DNA from: Betaproteobacteria bacterium
Lineage (GTDB): Bacteria > Pseudomonadota > Gammaproteobacteria > Burkholderiales > SG8-41
Reading direction: 5' to 3'
Length of the DNA stretch: 64,000 bases
Assembly: GCA_025363575.1 (NCBI GenBank)
Contig: JANYDM010000021.1
Coordinates: 11,060 to 75,059, forward strand
The stretch's first letter is position 1, and each line of letters begins with the position of its first letter. Of this stretch, positions 55,875-64,000 are shown one piece after another. A model generated the notes under the pieces. That model did no database searches, had not been told where the DNA came from, and was given only the letters and a program-made list of their open reading frames with translations. A program made the translations under genes and the position numbers.

Positions 55875-57485
55875 TCAGACCAGCGTTACCGTGCAGCGAT
55901 CAAAATCGCTGCCTTTCTCGATCACGTTGACGAGCTTGGCCACCTGTTTCTGTTCGCCGAATAGCTCTACGAAGCGTCCGGCCTGATACCAGCCGGTGGG
56001 AAGTATCAGCGTAGCGGGCGTGGCGGGCACGGCCATCTCGGGCAACAGCAGCGCGCGCTCGTAGCCGTTGATGCCGGAGGGCGCGTGGAAATTTGCCGGC
56101 TTGGCGACGACTGCGCGCGCAATACCGGGAAACAGGCGCACGCCGACGTACAGGTCGTCGTTTTCCTCGACGCGCAGCCATTGCACGAGGCCTAGATAAA
56201 AGAGCTTGCTGCTGCCGCGGCGCACCGCGACCAGCTGGTTGTGGCCGATGCGCAACTCGGCATCGGGTTCGCGCAGCATGCACATGAAGCCCGAATTGCT
56301 CTGGTTGACGAGCTCCCAGGATTCCACCGCGGCGCTCTGGCTCGAGATCAGCGCGCGTTCCGTGCGTTCGCTGATGTGGCCGAACAAATGCATATCGTGC
56401 TCTTCCTGCCGCGATAGCGCTGCGTTCGGCGTGCGAAACGAGCGGCCGCTGATGAAGTAATGCGCCGCGTGCACGCCCAAACACACCTGGGCCTTTTCCT
56501 CGATCATGTTGCGCTGCTCGCCGCGGCCGGTGCCGGCGCGGCACCATTGAATGTACAGCAGCATCAAGAGATTTTCGCAGCCCGGCTGGCGCGCATCCTC
56601 GCCGAGGCCCAGCATGGCCGGCGTCTGGCCCTGCTTGAGAAGCGTGATTGTCTGCCGCAGTGTGCGGCCGACTTGTTCGAAGTCGAGATGACGCAAAGTC
56701 GCGACCGGCTCGCTCTCCTCGGTGAATTTCGGCCCCGCGCTGCCGGCCAGATCGACGCTCAGCGGCGGTATCGCGGATTGCGCCAACGGCTGTGCGGAGA
56801 GATTTACCAGAGCCGACCACTTCTCGGTCCAGCGCGCGAGAAATTCCATCTGACGGCCGGACAGCGCAAAGGGATTGGCAAGTTCGGAGAGCAGCGCCTG
56901 CGTATAAGCGGCAGAGCAGCTTGAGTCAGCTTCCTGACGGCTGAATATGTCGGCGACCGCGACATGCGCAAAGCCGCTTTGCTCGGCGAACACATAAAGC
57001 CGGTGCAGGTTTTGCCAGAGCGGGGCCGGTACCTGGCGATAAATGCGGTAGTGCTCGAACATGATGTTTGCGGCGTAGCGCAGACCACGCATGACGATCA
57101 GCGGGCCGTGACTGCGCAACCCGGGATCGCCGCGCACGTGGGCGTCGCGGCAGGCGCCGTAGCCGTCGCTGAACCCCTGCCACAGATCGATCGCGCGCCC
57201 CCACAATACAGCTTCGTTGCTGTCGAGCGGCAACGGTTTGGCGGTGTACTTGCGCGCCAACTCGCCTTGCACGTAAGAGGCCGGTTCGCGCAATGTTTCC
57301 AGGATGCGCAGCAAGTCCCCTGGCACTATCGCAGCGTCGCGCACTACCAGCGCAAGCTGCTCCGTCAACGAGCGTTGGGCGGCCTGCAGATTGGTCAGCG
57401 GCAGCGACTCGATCCAGCGCTTGCAACCGGCGCTGTCCGTAAATTGCAATTGTGTCGCGTGCAGCGACGTCGCTTGATTCACCAT
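55875..57485 (-). CDS. Conserved protein of unknown function, paralogue 1
   Basis: 536 aa, no signal peptide or membrane segment. The N-terminal two-thirds is helical (WIESLPLTNLQAAQRSL start; SGRSFRTPNAAL, HDMHLFGHISERTERALIS). The C-terminal part is beta-rich (GHNQLVAVRRGSSKLFYLGLVQWLRVEEN), possibly PilZ-related, but the RxxxR and DxSxxG c-di-GMP motifs are not clear. A collinear paralogue lies at 62196-63764, and the two flank the aminotransferase cassette. Function unknown. Confidence 0.75.
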   Translation of the reverse strand: MVNQATSLHATQLQFTDSAGCKRWIESLPLTNLQAAQRSLTEQLALVVRDAAIVPGDLLRILETLREPASYVQGELARKYTAKPLPLDSNEAVLWGRAIDLWQGFSDGYGACRDAHVRGDPGLRSHGPLIVMRGLRYAANIMFEHYRIYRQVPAPLWQNLHRLYVFAEQSGFAHVAVADIFSRQEADSSCSAAYTQALLSELANPFALSGRQMEFLARWTEKWSALVNLSAQPLAQSAIPPLSVDLAGSAGPKFTEESEPVATLRHLDFEQVGRTLRQTITLLKQGQTPAMLGLGEDARQPGCENLLMLLYIQWCRAGTGRGEQRNMIEEKAQVCLGVHAAHYFISGRSFRTPNAALSRQEEHDMHLFGHISERTERALISSQSAAVESWELVNQSNSGFMCMLREPDAELRIGHNQLVAVRRGSSKLFYLGLVQWLRVEENDDLYVGVRLFPGIARAVVAKPANFHAPSGINGYERALLLPEMAVPATPATLILPTGWYQAGRFVELFGEQKQVAKLVNVIEKGSDFDRCTVTLV

Positions 57486-57670
57486 CTGTGCTCCGCCTTC
57501 AGTAACTGTTCATTACGGACGCAACCGCTTCACATGCGACTGAATTTCCCGAGTCACGCCGCTCGCAAACCTGCCAGCCGAGGGCACAATAGCCGACAGC
57601 GACGGCGCATGTATGTGATGAAGGTCACGACTTAACACAATCTTACATAAAGGGCGGAAATATTTCACGT

Positions 57671-58123
57671 TCAGGGGTTTAGAACGGGTTCTGACAGTAA
57701 GTTCAAAAGTTCGGAGGCGAGCGCTTCGCGTAGTCGCGACAGGCTTTCCTGATTCGCGAAATCGCGCGTTGCCCGCTGTTTTTCACCCCAAACGGGCTGC
57801 GGAAAATGCGCGTCGTCTCGCTCGCGTGCGATGACGTGCCAATGCACGTGCGGCGTCATGTTGCCGAAGCTGGCGAGATTAATCTTGTGCGGCTTGATTA
57901 CATTGCGCACGGCCTGTTCGACGGCGAGCACCACGCGCATGCAGTGTTGCCGATCGCCCGTGATCAGGTCGGTCATCTCCTTGACATGCGCATTCCAGAT
58001 TACACGGCAGAACCCGGCGTAATCGGGATCGGCGACCAGTACAACGCGGCAGCGGTCATCGCTCCACAGAGGGGCGTTGCCGGTTTGCGCGCACAATTCG
58101 CAGTCGCTGACAGTCAGCATCAT
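57671..58123 (-). CDS. HIT-family hydrolase/transferase
   Basis: 150 aa. The histidine triad HVHWHVIARE is intact, and CELC near the N-terminus may bind zinc. It belongs to the HIT superfamily, which hydrolyses nucleoside phosphoramidates or dinucleotides. The start at 58123 is followed by a second ATG, so position is uncertain by one codon. 185 bases upstream of it (to the paralogue gene) and 231 bases before the aminotransferase carry no recognisable RNA gene. Confidence 0.87.
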   Translation of the reverse strand: MMLTVSDCELCAQTGNAPLWSDDRCRVVLVADPDYAGFCRVIWNAHVKEMTDLITGDRQHCMRVVLAVEQAVRNVIKPHKINLASFGNMTPHVHWHVIARERDDAHFPQPVWGEKQRATRDFANQESLSRLREALASELLNLLSEPVLNP

Positions 58124-58354
58124 TTTGGAGGTGACTCAAACATGGATCGAACCCGGCGAAGTTTAACGCAAACGTGCGTGCGGATTTCACGCCGCCGGCA
58201 ATGCGGGGCATAAACTTCCGCAGTCATATACTCCAAGCGCGAAAATACTGCAAAATGTCCAGCGCGCATCACGGACGCGCCCGGGGGCGCATCCGCAAAA
58301 CGACCTTATCATTCGATGTGCCAACAAAAGGATTTGGAAAAATGGTGACCCAGG

Positions 58355-59488
58355 GTGGCGGACCGGCCGGTGCTTAACCCCTTTGGAGACATCCCGCTTT
58401 TCAAAGTGGCCCTGCCGCCGCGCGCGACGCTGATGCCGCGCCTCGAAGAGGTGCTCTACAGCGGGCAAATCTCGGAAGGCGCGCCGGTGGTCGAATTCGA
58501 GCGCCGGTTCGGCGCGCAAATTGGCGCGCCCCACGTCCTGTCTTTTTATTCCGGCACCGCGGCGTTGCATGCGGCGGTCGTACTAGCGGGCGTAAAACCC
58601 GGTGATGACGTGCTGTCCACCGCGATGACCGCCGAGCCGACCAATATGGCGATCCGTCATGCGGGCGCGAATATCGTGTGGGCCGATGTCGATCCGGCCA
58701 ATGGCAACCTCGCTCCTGAATCGATCGCGCAGAAAATTACCGCGCGCACGCGCGCGATCATGGTCGTCCACTACGGCGGCATTCCGGCGCCGCTGGCGCG
58801 CATACGCGAAGTCGCTCGCACACACGGCGTGCCGGTCATCGAAGACGCTGCGCACGCGCTCGGCGCGCGCTACGAGGGCAAGCCGCTCGGCAGCCATTCC
58901 GAGTTCGTCATGTTCTCGCTGCAGGCCATCAAGCATCTCACCACTGTGGACGGCGGCATGCTTGCATGCAATACCACGGCGAACGCCGATGCACTGCTCG
59001 CTGCGGGCCGCAAGTTCCGCTGGTTTGGCATCGACCGCGCCGCGCCGCGCACCGAGGTCGACGTGACCAGCGTGGGATACAAGTACCATATGAACAACGT
59101 CGCGGCGACCATCGGTCTCGCGCAATTGGAGCACATCAACACCGTGATCGACCGCCACGTGGCGAACGGTCGCTATTTCGATCGCGCGCTGCAAGGCATT
59201 GCGGGCCTGCGGCTTTGCCGCTGGGACAGCCGGGCCGAACCTTCCTACTGGTTCTACACGGTGCTCGTCGACGAACGCGAGCGTTTCGCGCGTCATCTTG
59301 CCGCGCACGGCATCGCGAGTTCGCAGGCGCACAAACGCAACGACTTGCATAGCGTGTTCGCCGCGAGCCGCTGCGAGCTGCCCGGGCTGGATGCGTTTTA
59401 CTCGCACATGTTGCACATCCCCTGTGGCTGGTGGGTCGACGACGCGCGGCGCGAGTACATTGCCGATGTCATCCGGCGCGGCTGGTAG
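58355..59488 (+). CDS. DegT/DnrJ/EryC1/StrS aminotransferase 1
   Basis: PLP-dependent aminotransferase of 377 aa that usually acts on keto-sugars linked to nucleotides. The Schiff-base lysine is in FSLQAIKHLTTVDGG, with PVIEDAAHALGARY holding the cofactor aspartate. The GTG start at 58355 is the first in the frame; a second GTG at 58370 is also possible. It is the first of four same-strand genes with 1-10 base spacing. The substrate is unknown. Confidence 0.87.
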   Translation: MADRPVLNPFGDIPLFKVALPPRATLMPRLEEVLYSGQISEGAPVVEFERRFGAQIGAPHVLSFYSGTAALHAAVVLAGVKPGDDVLSTAMTAEPTNMAIRHAGANIVWADVDPANGNLAPESIAQKITARTRAIMVVHYGGIPAPLARIREVARTHGVPVIEDAAHALGARYEGKPLGSHSEFVMFSLQAIKHLTTVDGGMLACNTTANADALLAAGRKFRWFGIDRAAPRTEVDVTSVGYKYHMNNVAATIGLAQLEHINTVIDRHVANGRYFDRALQGIAGLRLCRWDSRAEPSYWFYTVLVDERERFARHLAAHGIASSQAHKRNDLHSVFAASRCELPGLDAFYSHMLHIPCGWWVDDARREYIADVIRRGW

Positions 59489-59498
59489 CACGCGGCAG

Positions 59499-60617
59499 AT
59501 GGCGCAGATAACCGTTCCGCTGTTTCGCGTATACATGCCGGAGGCCGCGCATGCCGCGCTGAAACCGGTATTGGAAAGCGGCCGTCTCGCTACCGGGCCG
59601 CAGGTCGCGATTTTCGAATCCAGGCTGGCCGCATGGCTGAACGCGCCGCGCGCGGTCGCCGTCAACGATGCATCAGGCGGTCTGACGCTGGCGCTGTATC
59701 TGGCCGGCGTCAGGCCCGGCGACGAAGTGATAACGTCGCCGCTCGCGTGTTCGGCCACGCTCATGCCGATAGCGAATTTGTTCGCACGGCCGGTGTGGTG
59801 CGATGTCGATCCGGAGACCGGCATGCCCGATGCCGCGAAAATCGCCGGGCTCGTCACCAGGAGGACGCGCGCCGTGTTGCTCTACCACTGGTCCGGCAAC
59901 GTGGCCGATGTCGGCCCGATCGCCGCAACCGCGCAACAGCACGGCATAAAACTCGTGCAGGACGCGAGTGAAGCGTTCGGCGCTGAATATAGGGGCCGGC
60001 GGCTGGGTCATGAAGCGGACTTTACGGTGTATTCTTTTTACGCGACCAAACATGTCAACTGCGGCGGGGAGGGCGGCGCGCTGCTGGCAGCCAATCCGGC
60101 CGACACGGAGAAAGCTTCGCATCTGCGCCGCTTCGGCATCGACTACGCTTTGCTGCGCCTGCCGGATGGCGACCTCAATCCGCAATTCGACATTCCGCTG
60201 GCGGGATTCAATTTTCCAATGAATGAAGTTGCCGCGGCGCTGGGGATCGAGGGACTGCGCCATGCCGACAACGTAGTGGCGCGCCATCGCGCCAACGGAA
60301 AGTATTACGAATCAGCGCTCGGCGGCGTGCGCGGTCTGCGCCAGCTCAGGCAGCAGCCGGACACTGTCGCGGGCTACTGGACTTATTCGCTGCGCGCAGA
60401 GCGGCGCGACGAATTACTGCGCAAACTCGCGGCCCACGGCATAGGTGCACAGCGGCTGCACCTGCTGAATGACGGCTATGGCTGTTTCGGCGCGACACGG
60501 CAGGAATTGCCGGGCGTGGCGGAATTCGACGCCGCGAATCTGAGCATTCCCTGCGGATGGTGGGTTGGTGCCGCCGAGCGCGAGCGCATAGTCGATTGCA
60601 TACGGGCGGGTTGGTAG
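59499..60617 (+). CDS. DegT/DnrJ/EryC1/StrS aminotransferase 2
   Basis: 372 aa paralogue of the upstream gene. The Schiff-base lysine lies in YSFYATKHVNCGGEGGALL, with LVQDASEAFGAEYRG before it. The ATG at 59499 (10 bases after gene 1) begins MAQITVPLFRVYMPEAAH and gives a normal length; the open frame extends upstream into gene 1 and is not coding. Two different aminotransferases side by side suggest a diamino sugar or a two-step amination. Confidence 0.87.
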   Translation: MAQITVPLFRVYMPEAAHAALKPVLESGRLATGPQVAIFESRLAAWLNAPRAVAVNDASGGLTLALYLAGVRPGDEVITSPLACSATLMPIANLFARPVWCDVDPETGMPDAAKIAGLVTRRTRAVLLYHWSGNVADVGPIAATAQQHGIKLVQDASEAFGAEYRGRRLGHEADFTVYSFYATKHVNCGGEGGALLAANPADTEKASHLRRFGIDYALLRLPDGDLNPQFDIPLAGFNFPMNEVAAALGIEGLRHADNVVARHRANGKYYESALGGVRGLRQLRQQPDTVAGYWTYSLRAERRDELLRKLAAHGIGAQRLHLLNDGYGCFGATRQELPGVAEFDAANLSIPCGWWVGAAERERIVDCIRAGW

Positions 60618-60618
60618 G

Positions 60619-61518
60619 GTGAACAGCAGTGCGCGCATAGCCGCGCCGGCGGATCTCGCGCGGCTCGTGCCGGCGCTGGATCAGGAGTTTGTGTTCGGCA
60701 AGGGACGCCAGATCTCGCTGGCGCAGCGGTTTCCCGGGGTTTACTGTGCCGAAAATGCAGACTATATATTCGTCAACGGCGCCAGCGAGATCGACTCGGC
60801 GCTCGTTTGCAAAAAGTTCGACCTGGCGCATGACGGCGGACACTGGTGCGGCGCGATGATCGGTGCGGTGTACACGCGTGCGCAAAATCGCCGCGCGGGA
60901 TTGGCGGGGAACCTCCTCGCGTTTGCAGCGCGAACGCTCGCTGAGCGTGCGGTCGATTTCGCGGTGTTGTGGACCGGCCGGCCGGCGTTCTATGCAGCGC
61001 AGGGCTGGCAGTCGGCCGACAACGGAGTGCTGGGCGAGGACAACAGTGCCGGTGCCGGCGGCGACATTGATGCAGAGGTGACGAGCGTCCCGGCGCATTC
61101 GATCGATGCAGGGCGTGTCGAGCGCATCCGGCTGAATTCGCGCGGGGGCATTGCTGCGCGCAGTGATGCTGACTACCGCCGTTTGCCGTTGCCCGCGGAA
61201 GCCGTGGAACTTCTGTTGTGGGAAGCGGGCGGCGAACGCGCGGCTTATGCGTTGCTCGGCAGTCACGCCGAGACGGGTATCCTGTATGAAATGACCGGCC
61301 ATCCCGATGGTTTTTCGCCCCTGTGGCGCGCTGTGCGGCGCGGCCGCGCGCGCCTGCTCGTCAACGACGAAAACGGCAGTCCTTCGCAGCGCTGGCTGGC
61401 GCAACACGCCGGCTTGTCATGGCAGCCGAAACCGCTCGCGATGTGGCTGCCGCTGTCGGCGCGGATCGACATGGCGCGGATGGCGCGTTGGTATATTCCG
61501 TATTTCGACCGGATCTGA
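60619..61518 (+). CDS. GNAT-family acetyltransferase
   Basis: 299 aa. The acetyl-CoA loop RAQNRRAGLAGNLLAFAARTL (about 92-112) and VLWTGRPAFYAAQGW are characteristic of GNAT enzymes. It starts with GTG one base after the second aminotransferase and probably acylates the amino group they install. A C-terminal region of about 130 residues is not assigned to a domain. Confidence 0.82.
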   Translation: MNSSARIAAPADLARLVPALDQEFVFGKGRQISLAQRFPGVYCAENADYIFVNGASEIDSALVCKKFDLAHDGGHWCGAMIGAVYTRAQNRRAGLAGNLLAFAARTLAERAVDFAVLWTGRPAFYAAQGWQSADNGVLGEDNSAGAGGDIDAEVTSVPAHSIDAGRVERIRLNSRGGIAARSDADYRRLPLPAEAVELLLWEAGGERAAYALLGSHAETGILYEMTGHPDGFSPLWRAVRRGRARLLVNDENGSPSQRWLAQHAGLSWQPKPLAMWLPLSARIDMARMARWYIPYFDRI

Positions 61519-61527
61519 ACATCTGCG

Positions 61528-62199
61528 ATGAGAGAATTCATTCTGCGAAATATCAAGGCCGACGCGCTGGCTGCATACGTGGCGCGCCAGCTCGGTATGT
61601 TCTTTCCGGACGGGCAGACGTTTTCGGCGGACGCTCTGCAGCCTTTCATGAAGGACGCATTGGCGCGCACCCGCGCCTGCTTCTCGGGCATAGAAAAAAA
61701 GAAATTCCGCGACGGCGATCGCATCCTGTTCAACTACCTGCATCCCGACCACTATGCGATGTTTCTCTATTTGCTGGCGAATACCGTGTCACGCGCCGAC
61801 AGCGGCGATCCGCTGGCGTTCCGGCTGTTCTATCTGAACAAAGTGCTGCATGGGCTTGACGTCTATCACGACACCGAATTGCCGGAAGTGTTTCAGTTCA
61901 TGCATCCGCTGGGCACCGTATTGGGCCATGCCAAATACGGCAACTTTTTCTGCGTGTATCAGGGCTGCTCGGTAGGCAGCGACGAGGAGCCCACCTATCC
62001 GGAAATCGGCGACCACGTCGTGCTGTATGCCGGGGCGGCGGTGATCGGGCGCTCACGCGTCGGCAACAACGTGGTGCTGGGCGCCAAGTCGCTGATACTC
62101 AATTGCGACATTCCGGACAACAAGGTAGTCATGGCGGGTTACCAGCGGCTCAATATCCGCGACAATCCGAAGCACGTGCTTGAGCGCCGTTTCCGCTAG
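61528..62199 (+). CDS. Left-handed beta-helix acyltransferase (serine-acetyltransferase-like)
   Basis: 223 aa: a helical N-terminal half and a C-terminal hexapeptide-repeat helix (HPLGTVLGHAKYGNFFCVYQGCSVG, GDHVVLYAGAAVIGRSRVGNNVVLGAKSLILN). It resembles CysE-like transferases but lacks the canonical DGTGIVIG loop, so sugar acylation rather than O-acetylserine synthesis is more likely. It closes the four-gene cassette; its TAG overlaps the convergent gene's TAG in a shared CTAG. Confidence 0.82.
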   Translation: MREFILRNIKADALAAYVARQLGMFFPDGQTFSADALQPFMKDALARTRACFSGIEKKKFRDGDRILFNYLHPDHYAMFLYLLANTVSRADSGDPLAFRLFYLNKVLHGLDVYHDTELPEVFQFMHPLGTVLGHAKYGNFFCVYQGCSVGSDEEPTYPEIGDHVVLYAGAAVIGRSRVGNNVVLGAKSLILNCDIPDNKVVMAGYQRLNIRDNPKHVLERRFR

Positions 62200-63764
62200 A
62201 CGGCCGCTGCCGCGGCAAACGTCGCGCGCTCGAAGTTGATCCCCTTGTCGAGCAGTGCCGTTAGCCTGGCGGGCTTGGCAGCGTCGATGTAAATGTCGAC
62301 CGCGCGATTCGGCTGGTACGCAGCAGGCGCAAGAATGAGCGAAGCGGGAATCTTGCGCGCGGCATCTTCGGGCATCAACAGTGCGCGATCATACTTCTTG
62401 CCGTCGGGCGTCACCGCGCCTGCCAGGCGAACAGCGACGGGCTGCGGCACGCCGGGAATAACGCGCAATCCCACCGATACGGCCCCGCTGTCGTCCACAC
62501 TCAGGCGTTGCACGATGCCGAGATAGAAAGTCCGGCCGGTGGCCGTACGGAGCCCCAGCAACTGGTTGTGGTTCAAGCGCGTGACCGCCGCGGGATCGCG
62601 GCACATGCCCAGAAAGCCCGACGCGCTGTGGTTGATGATTTGCCAGGTCTCGAGCGCGCCGCTGCGCATCGATAGCAGGGCTTTTTCGGTGCGCTCGCTG
62701 ACGTGGCCGAACATTTGCATATCGTCTTCTTCGCGCTTGGTAAGCAATGTTCCCGGTTGCCGGAACGCGCGTCCGCTCAGGTGGTAGTGCATCGCCGCGA
62801 TGGTCAGCGAGACGAGAACTTTGAGCGATGACGGACTGCGCTCTTCGCCGCGGCCCTTGTCCGCGTCGCACCATTGCCGGTTGAGCAGCAGCAAAAGACT
62901 TTCGCAGGCTGGCTGACGCAGCTCCGCGCCTAACGCAAGTTCAGCAGGCGTTTTCCCGCTGCGCAAGTCCGCGATCAACTGTGCGAGCACGCCACCGAGT
63001 TTGTGCACGTCCAGAAAACGCACGTTGGCGGTTACTTTCAAGTCGGCCGTGGCGCGCGCGCCGGCGCCGCTGCCGAGCACGACCGCCAGCGCATAGGCCG
63101 GCTTGGCTGCGTCGGTGCCCGGCACGAGCGCCGTCAGTGCGGCCCACTGCTTAAGCCAGCGTTCCACGGTGGTCATCTGCGCGGGCGTGAGCGCATCGGG
63201 CGTCGCCAGCTGCGCCAGCAGCGCGTGCATGTACGTGGAAGTGCAAGTTGGATTCGGCGCATCCGAATTGAGGATGTCGCTTACCGCTGTGTCGGTTACG
63301 CCATAGGCCTCAGCGGCGGCGTAGAGCTTATGGCATTGCTGCCACAGCGTCGTCGGCACGACGCGATAGACGCGGTTGTAGTCATGCATCGCGTGACCGA
63401 TGCAGCGCAGCGCGCGCTGATGGATGAGCGCAACGTGCATGAGGCCGGCATCGACACATGTTTGATAGCCATGCGCCAGCGTGAGCCACAGCGCGATATT
63501 GTCATTCCAGATCGCGGCGGCCGGCGCGTCGAGGGGCACGGGCTGATTGACCAGGCGCTTCGCGCGTTCCGCCTGCACGAATGCCACGGGCTCGCGCAGC
63601 AGTTCCAGAATCTGCAGGCGGTCGCCAGGCGCCACGGCCGACCCGCTCAGCAGCTTCGTCTGCGCGAGTATTGCAGCGTGCGCCTGCTGCGAATTGGTCA
63701 AAGGCAGCGCGGCAAGCCATTCCTGGCAGTTTTTTACCGAGATTAATTTAAGAGCGTCGTCCAT
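62196..63764 (-). CDS. Conserved protein of unknown function, paralogue 2
   Basis: 522 aa, collinear with the protein at 55875-57485 over its length (shared WLAALPLTNSQQAHAAIL, ILELLREPVAFVQ, LSGRAFRQPG, MQMFGHVSERTEKALL, LNHNQLLGLRTATGRTFYLGIVQ). Divergence is strong, so the duplication is old. No signal peptide or membrane helices. It converges on the hexapeptide acyltransferase with 4 bases of overlap. Function unknown; a C-terminal beta domain may be PilZ-related. Confidence 0.75.
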   Translation of the reverse strand: MDDALKLISVKNCQEWLAALPLTNSQQAHAAILAQTKLLSGSAVAPGDRLQILELLREPVAFVQAERAKRLVNQPVPLDAPAAAIWNDNIALWLTLAHGYQTCVDAGLMHVALIHQRALRCIGHAMHDYNRVYRVVPTTLWQQCHKLYAAAEAYGVTDTAVSDILNSDAPNPTCTSTYMHALLAQLATPDALTPAQMTTVERWLKQWAALTALVPGTDAAKPAYALAVVLGSGAGARATADLKVTANVRFLDVHKLGGVLAQLIADLRSGKTPAELALGAELRQPACESLLLLLNRQWCDADKGRGEERSPSSLKVLVSLTIAAMHYHLSGRAFRQPGTLLTKREEDDMQMFGHVSERTEKALLSMRSGALETWQIINHSASGFLGMCRDPAAVTRLNHNQLLGLRTATGRTFYLGIVQRLSVDDSGAVSVGLRVIPGVPQPVAVRLAGAVTPDGKKYDRALLMPEDAARKIPASLILAPAAYQPNRAVDIYIDAAKPARLTALLDKGINFERATFAAAAAV

Positions 63765-63842
63765 GCTTAACCTGGCGGGGGAATGTTGCGAATATCATAG
63801 CGCAGGATTTGACGGGCGCCCGCGCAGTCTGTAGCGCCTTAG

Positions 63843-64000
63843 GGGTTTGTTGAAATTCAAAGTGTGGTGGCAAATACAATTGGATCTCGGGGTGTTTTAG
63901 CACTCCGCTTAAGAAATAATCGCTTATAGGCCGTTCTACGAGGCCGACATTTGCGTGCCTACTCACTTCCGATCGAAATGAATCGAATTTCAACAAACCC
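63843..64000. mobile_element. MITE-like element with 16-base terminal inverted repeats
   Basis: GGGTTTGTTGAAATTC at 63843-63858 is matched exactly by its reverse complement at 63985-64000, the last bases of the window. The 126 bases between have no convincing coding frame (a minus-strand frame of 82 codons from TTG at 63996 runs through both repeats and out the other side). The size and repeats fit a non-autonomous insertion element, or the end of a larger one. The target-site duplication cannot be checked because the right flank is missing. Confidence 0.6.

Noticed and set aside
57486..58354. tRNA or small RNA genes in the gaps around the HIT gene
   Set aside because: No cloverleaf, no promoter-terminator pair and no conserved RNA motif could be seen in these 185- and 231-base gaps.
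58174..58377. A 67-codon frame upstream of the first aminotransferase
   Set aside because: No ribosome binding site or recognisable family, and it overlaps the aminotransferase start in another frame.
63748..63996. An 82-codon minus-strand frame at the right edge
   Set aside because: It begins with TTG inside one terminal repeat, runs out of the other, and overlaps the start of the neighbouring gene; it looks incidental to the MITE-like element.

Overview
The window looks like chromosomal DNA from a high-GC betaproteobacterium (Burkholderiales / Nitrosomonadales / Rhodocyclales type). This rests on gene order and protein families seen here: nadD-rsfS-rlmH-maf-rng, yggT-proC-yggS divergent from pilT-pilU, a ubiE...ubiJ-ubiB operon, class I PHA synthase, a Bug-type solute receptor and a LiuR-like MerR regulator. 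Placement below class is not possible from the sequence alone. No rRNA, tRNA, CRISPR array or intact transposase gene was seen, and no gap longer than about 300 bases lacks a gene.

1-20 kb is a carbon-storage and acyl-CoA catabolism region. A LiuR-like regulator sits between two copies of a TTTACGTNNACGTAAA operator, one before paaI-like thioesterase / isovaleryl-CoA dehydrogenase / thiolase and one before phaC. Next come a corrinoid-binding-fold protein divergent from a fused B12-dependent isobutyryl-CoA mutase (icmF), then a long same-strand run: acyl-CoA synthetase, a five-part branched-chain/carboxylate ABC transporter, a phenylacetate-CoA-ligase-like protein, a short-chain dehydrogenase, an enoyl-CoA hydratase and an AhpD-fold protein. 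Together these could import, activate and beta-oxidise branched or aromatic acids and feed acetyl-CoA or hydroxyacyl-CoA into polyhydroxyalkanoate.

20-29.7 kb holds pyruvate dehydrogenase E1 and E2 (no E3), NAD and ribosome housekeeping genes, RNase G and a two-domain polyphosphate:AMP phosphotransferase. 29.7-33.7 kb has two tandem dynamin-like proteins, of which the upstream one has lost its GTPase motifs. 33.9-39.3 kb has yggT-proC-yggS, the twitching ATPases pilT and pilU, and a TauE-type exporter. 39-50.6 kb is mixed: a TMEM175-like channel, an rRNA methyltransferase, an exported HIRAN protein, HemJ, a NodIJ-like ABC exporter with a hydrolase and 2Fe-2S ferredoxin, a VanZ protein, a DHH phosphoesterase, an orphan Bug receptor and a sodium/solute symporter. 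50.7-55.8 kb is the ubiquinone operon. 55.9-63.8 kb has two paralogous conserved proteins flanking an HIT protein and a four-gene aminotransferase/acetyltransferase cassette. The right edge is a 158-base element with 16-base terminal inverted repeats.

The most unusual feature is a family of intercistronic inverted repeats between about 13 and 35 kb. They differ in sequence but share a strict 7-base periodicity, a purine-rich left arm starting at the upstream stop codon, and a pyrimidine-rich right arm ending at the next start codon, where no Shine-Dalgarno sequence is visible. Two of them enclose a short ORF beginning MRIEDR that ends at or just before the next start.
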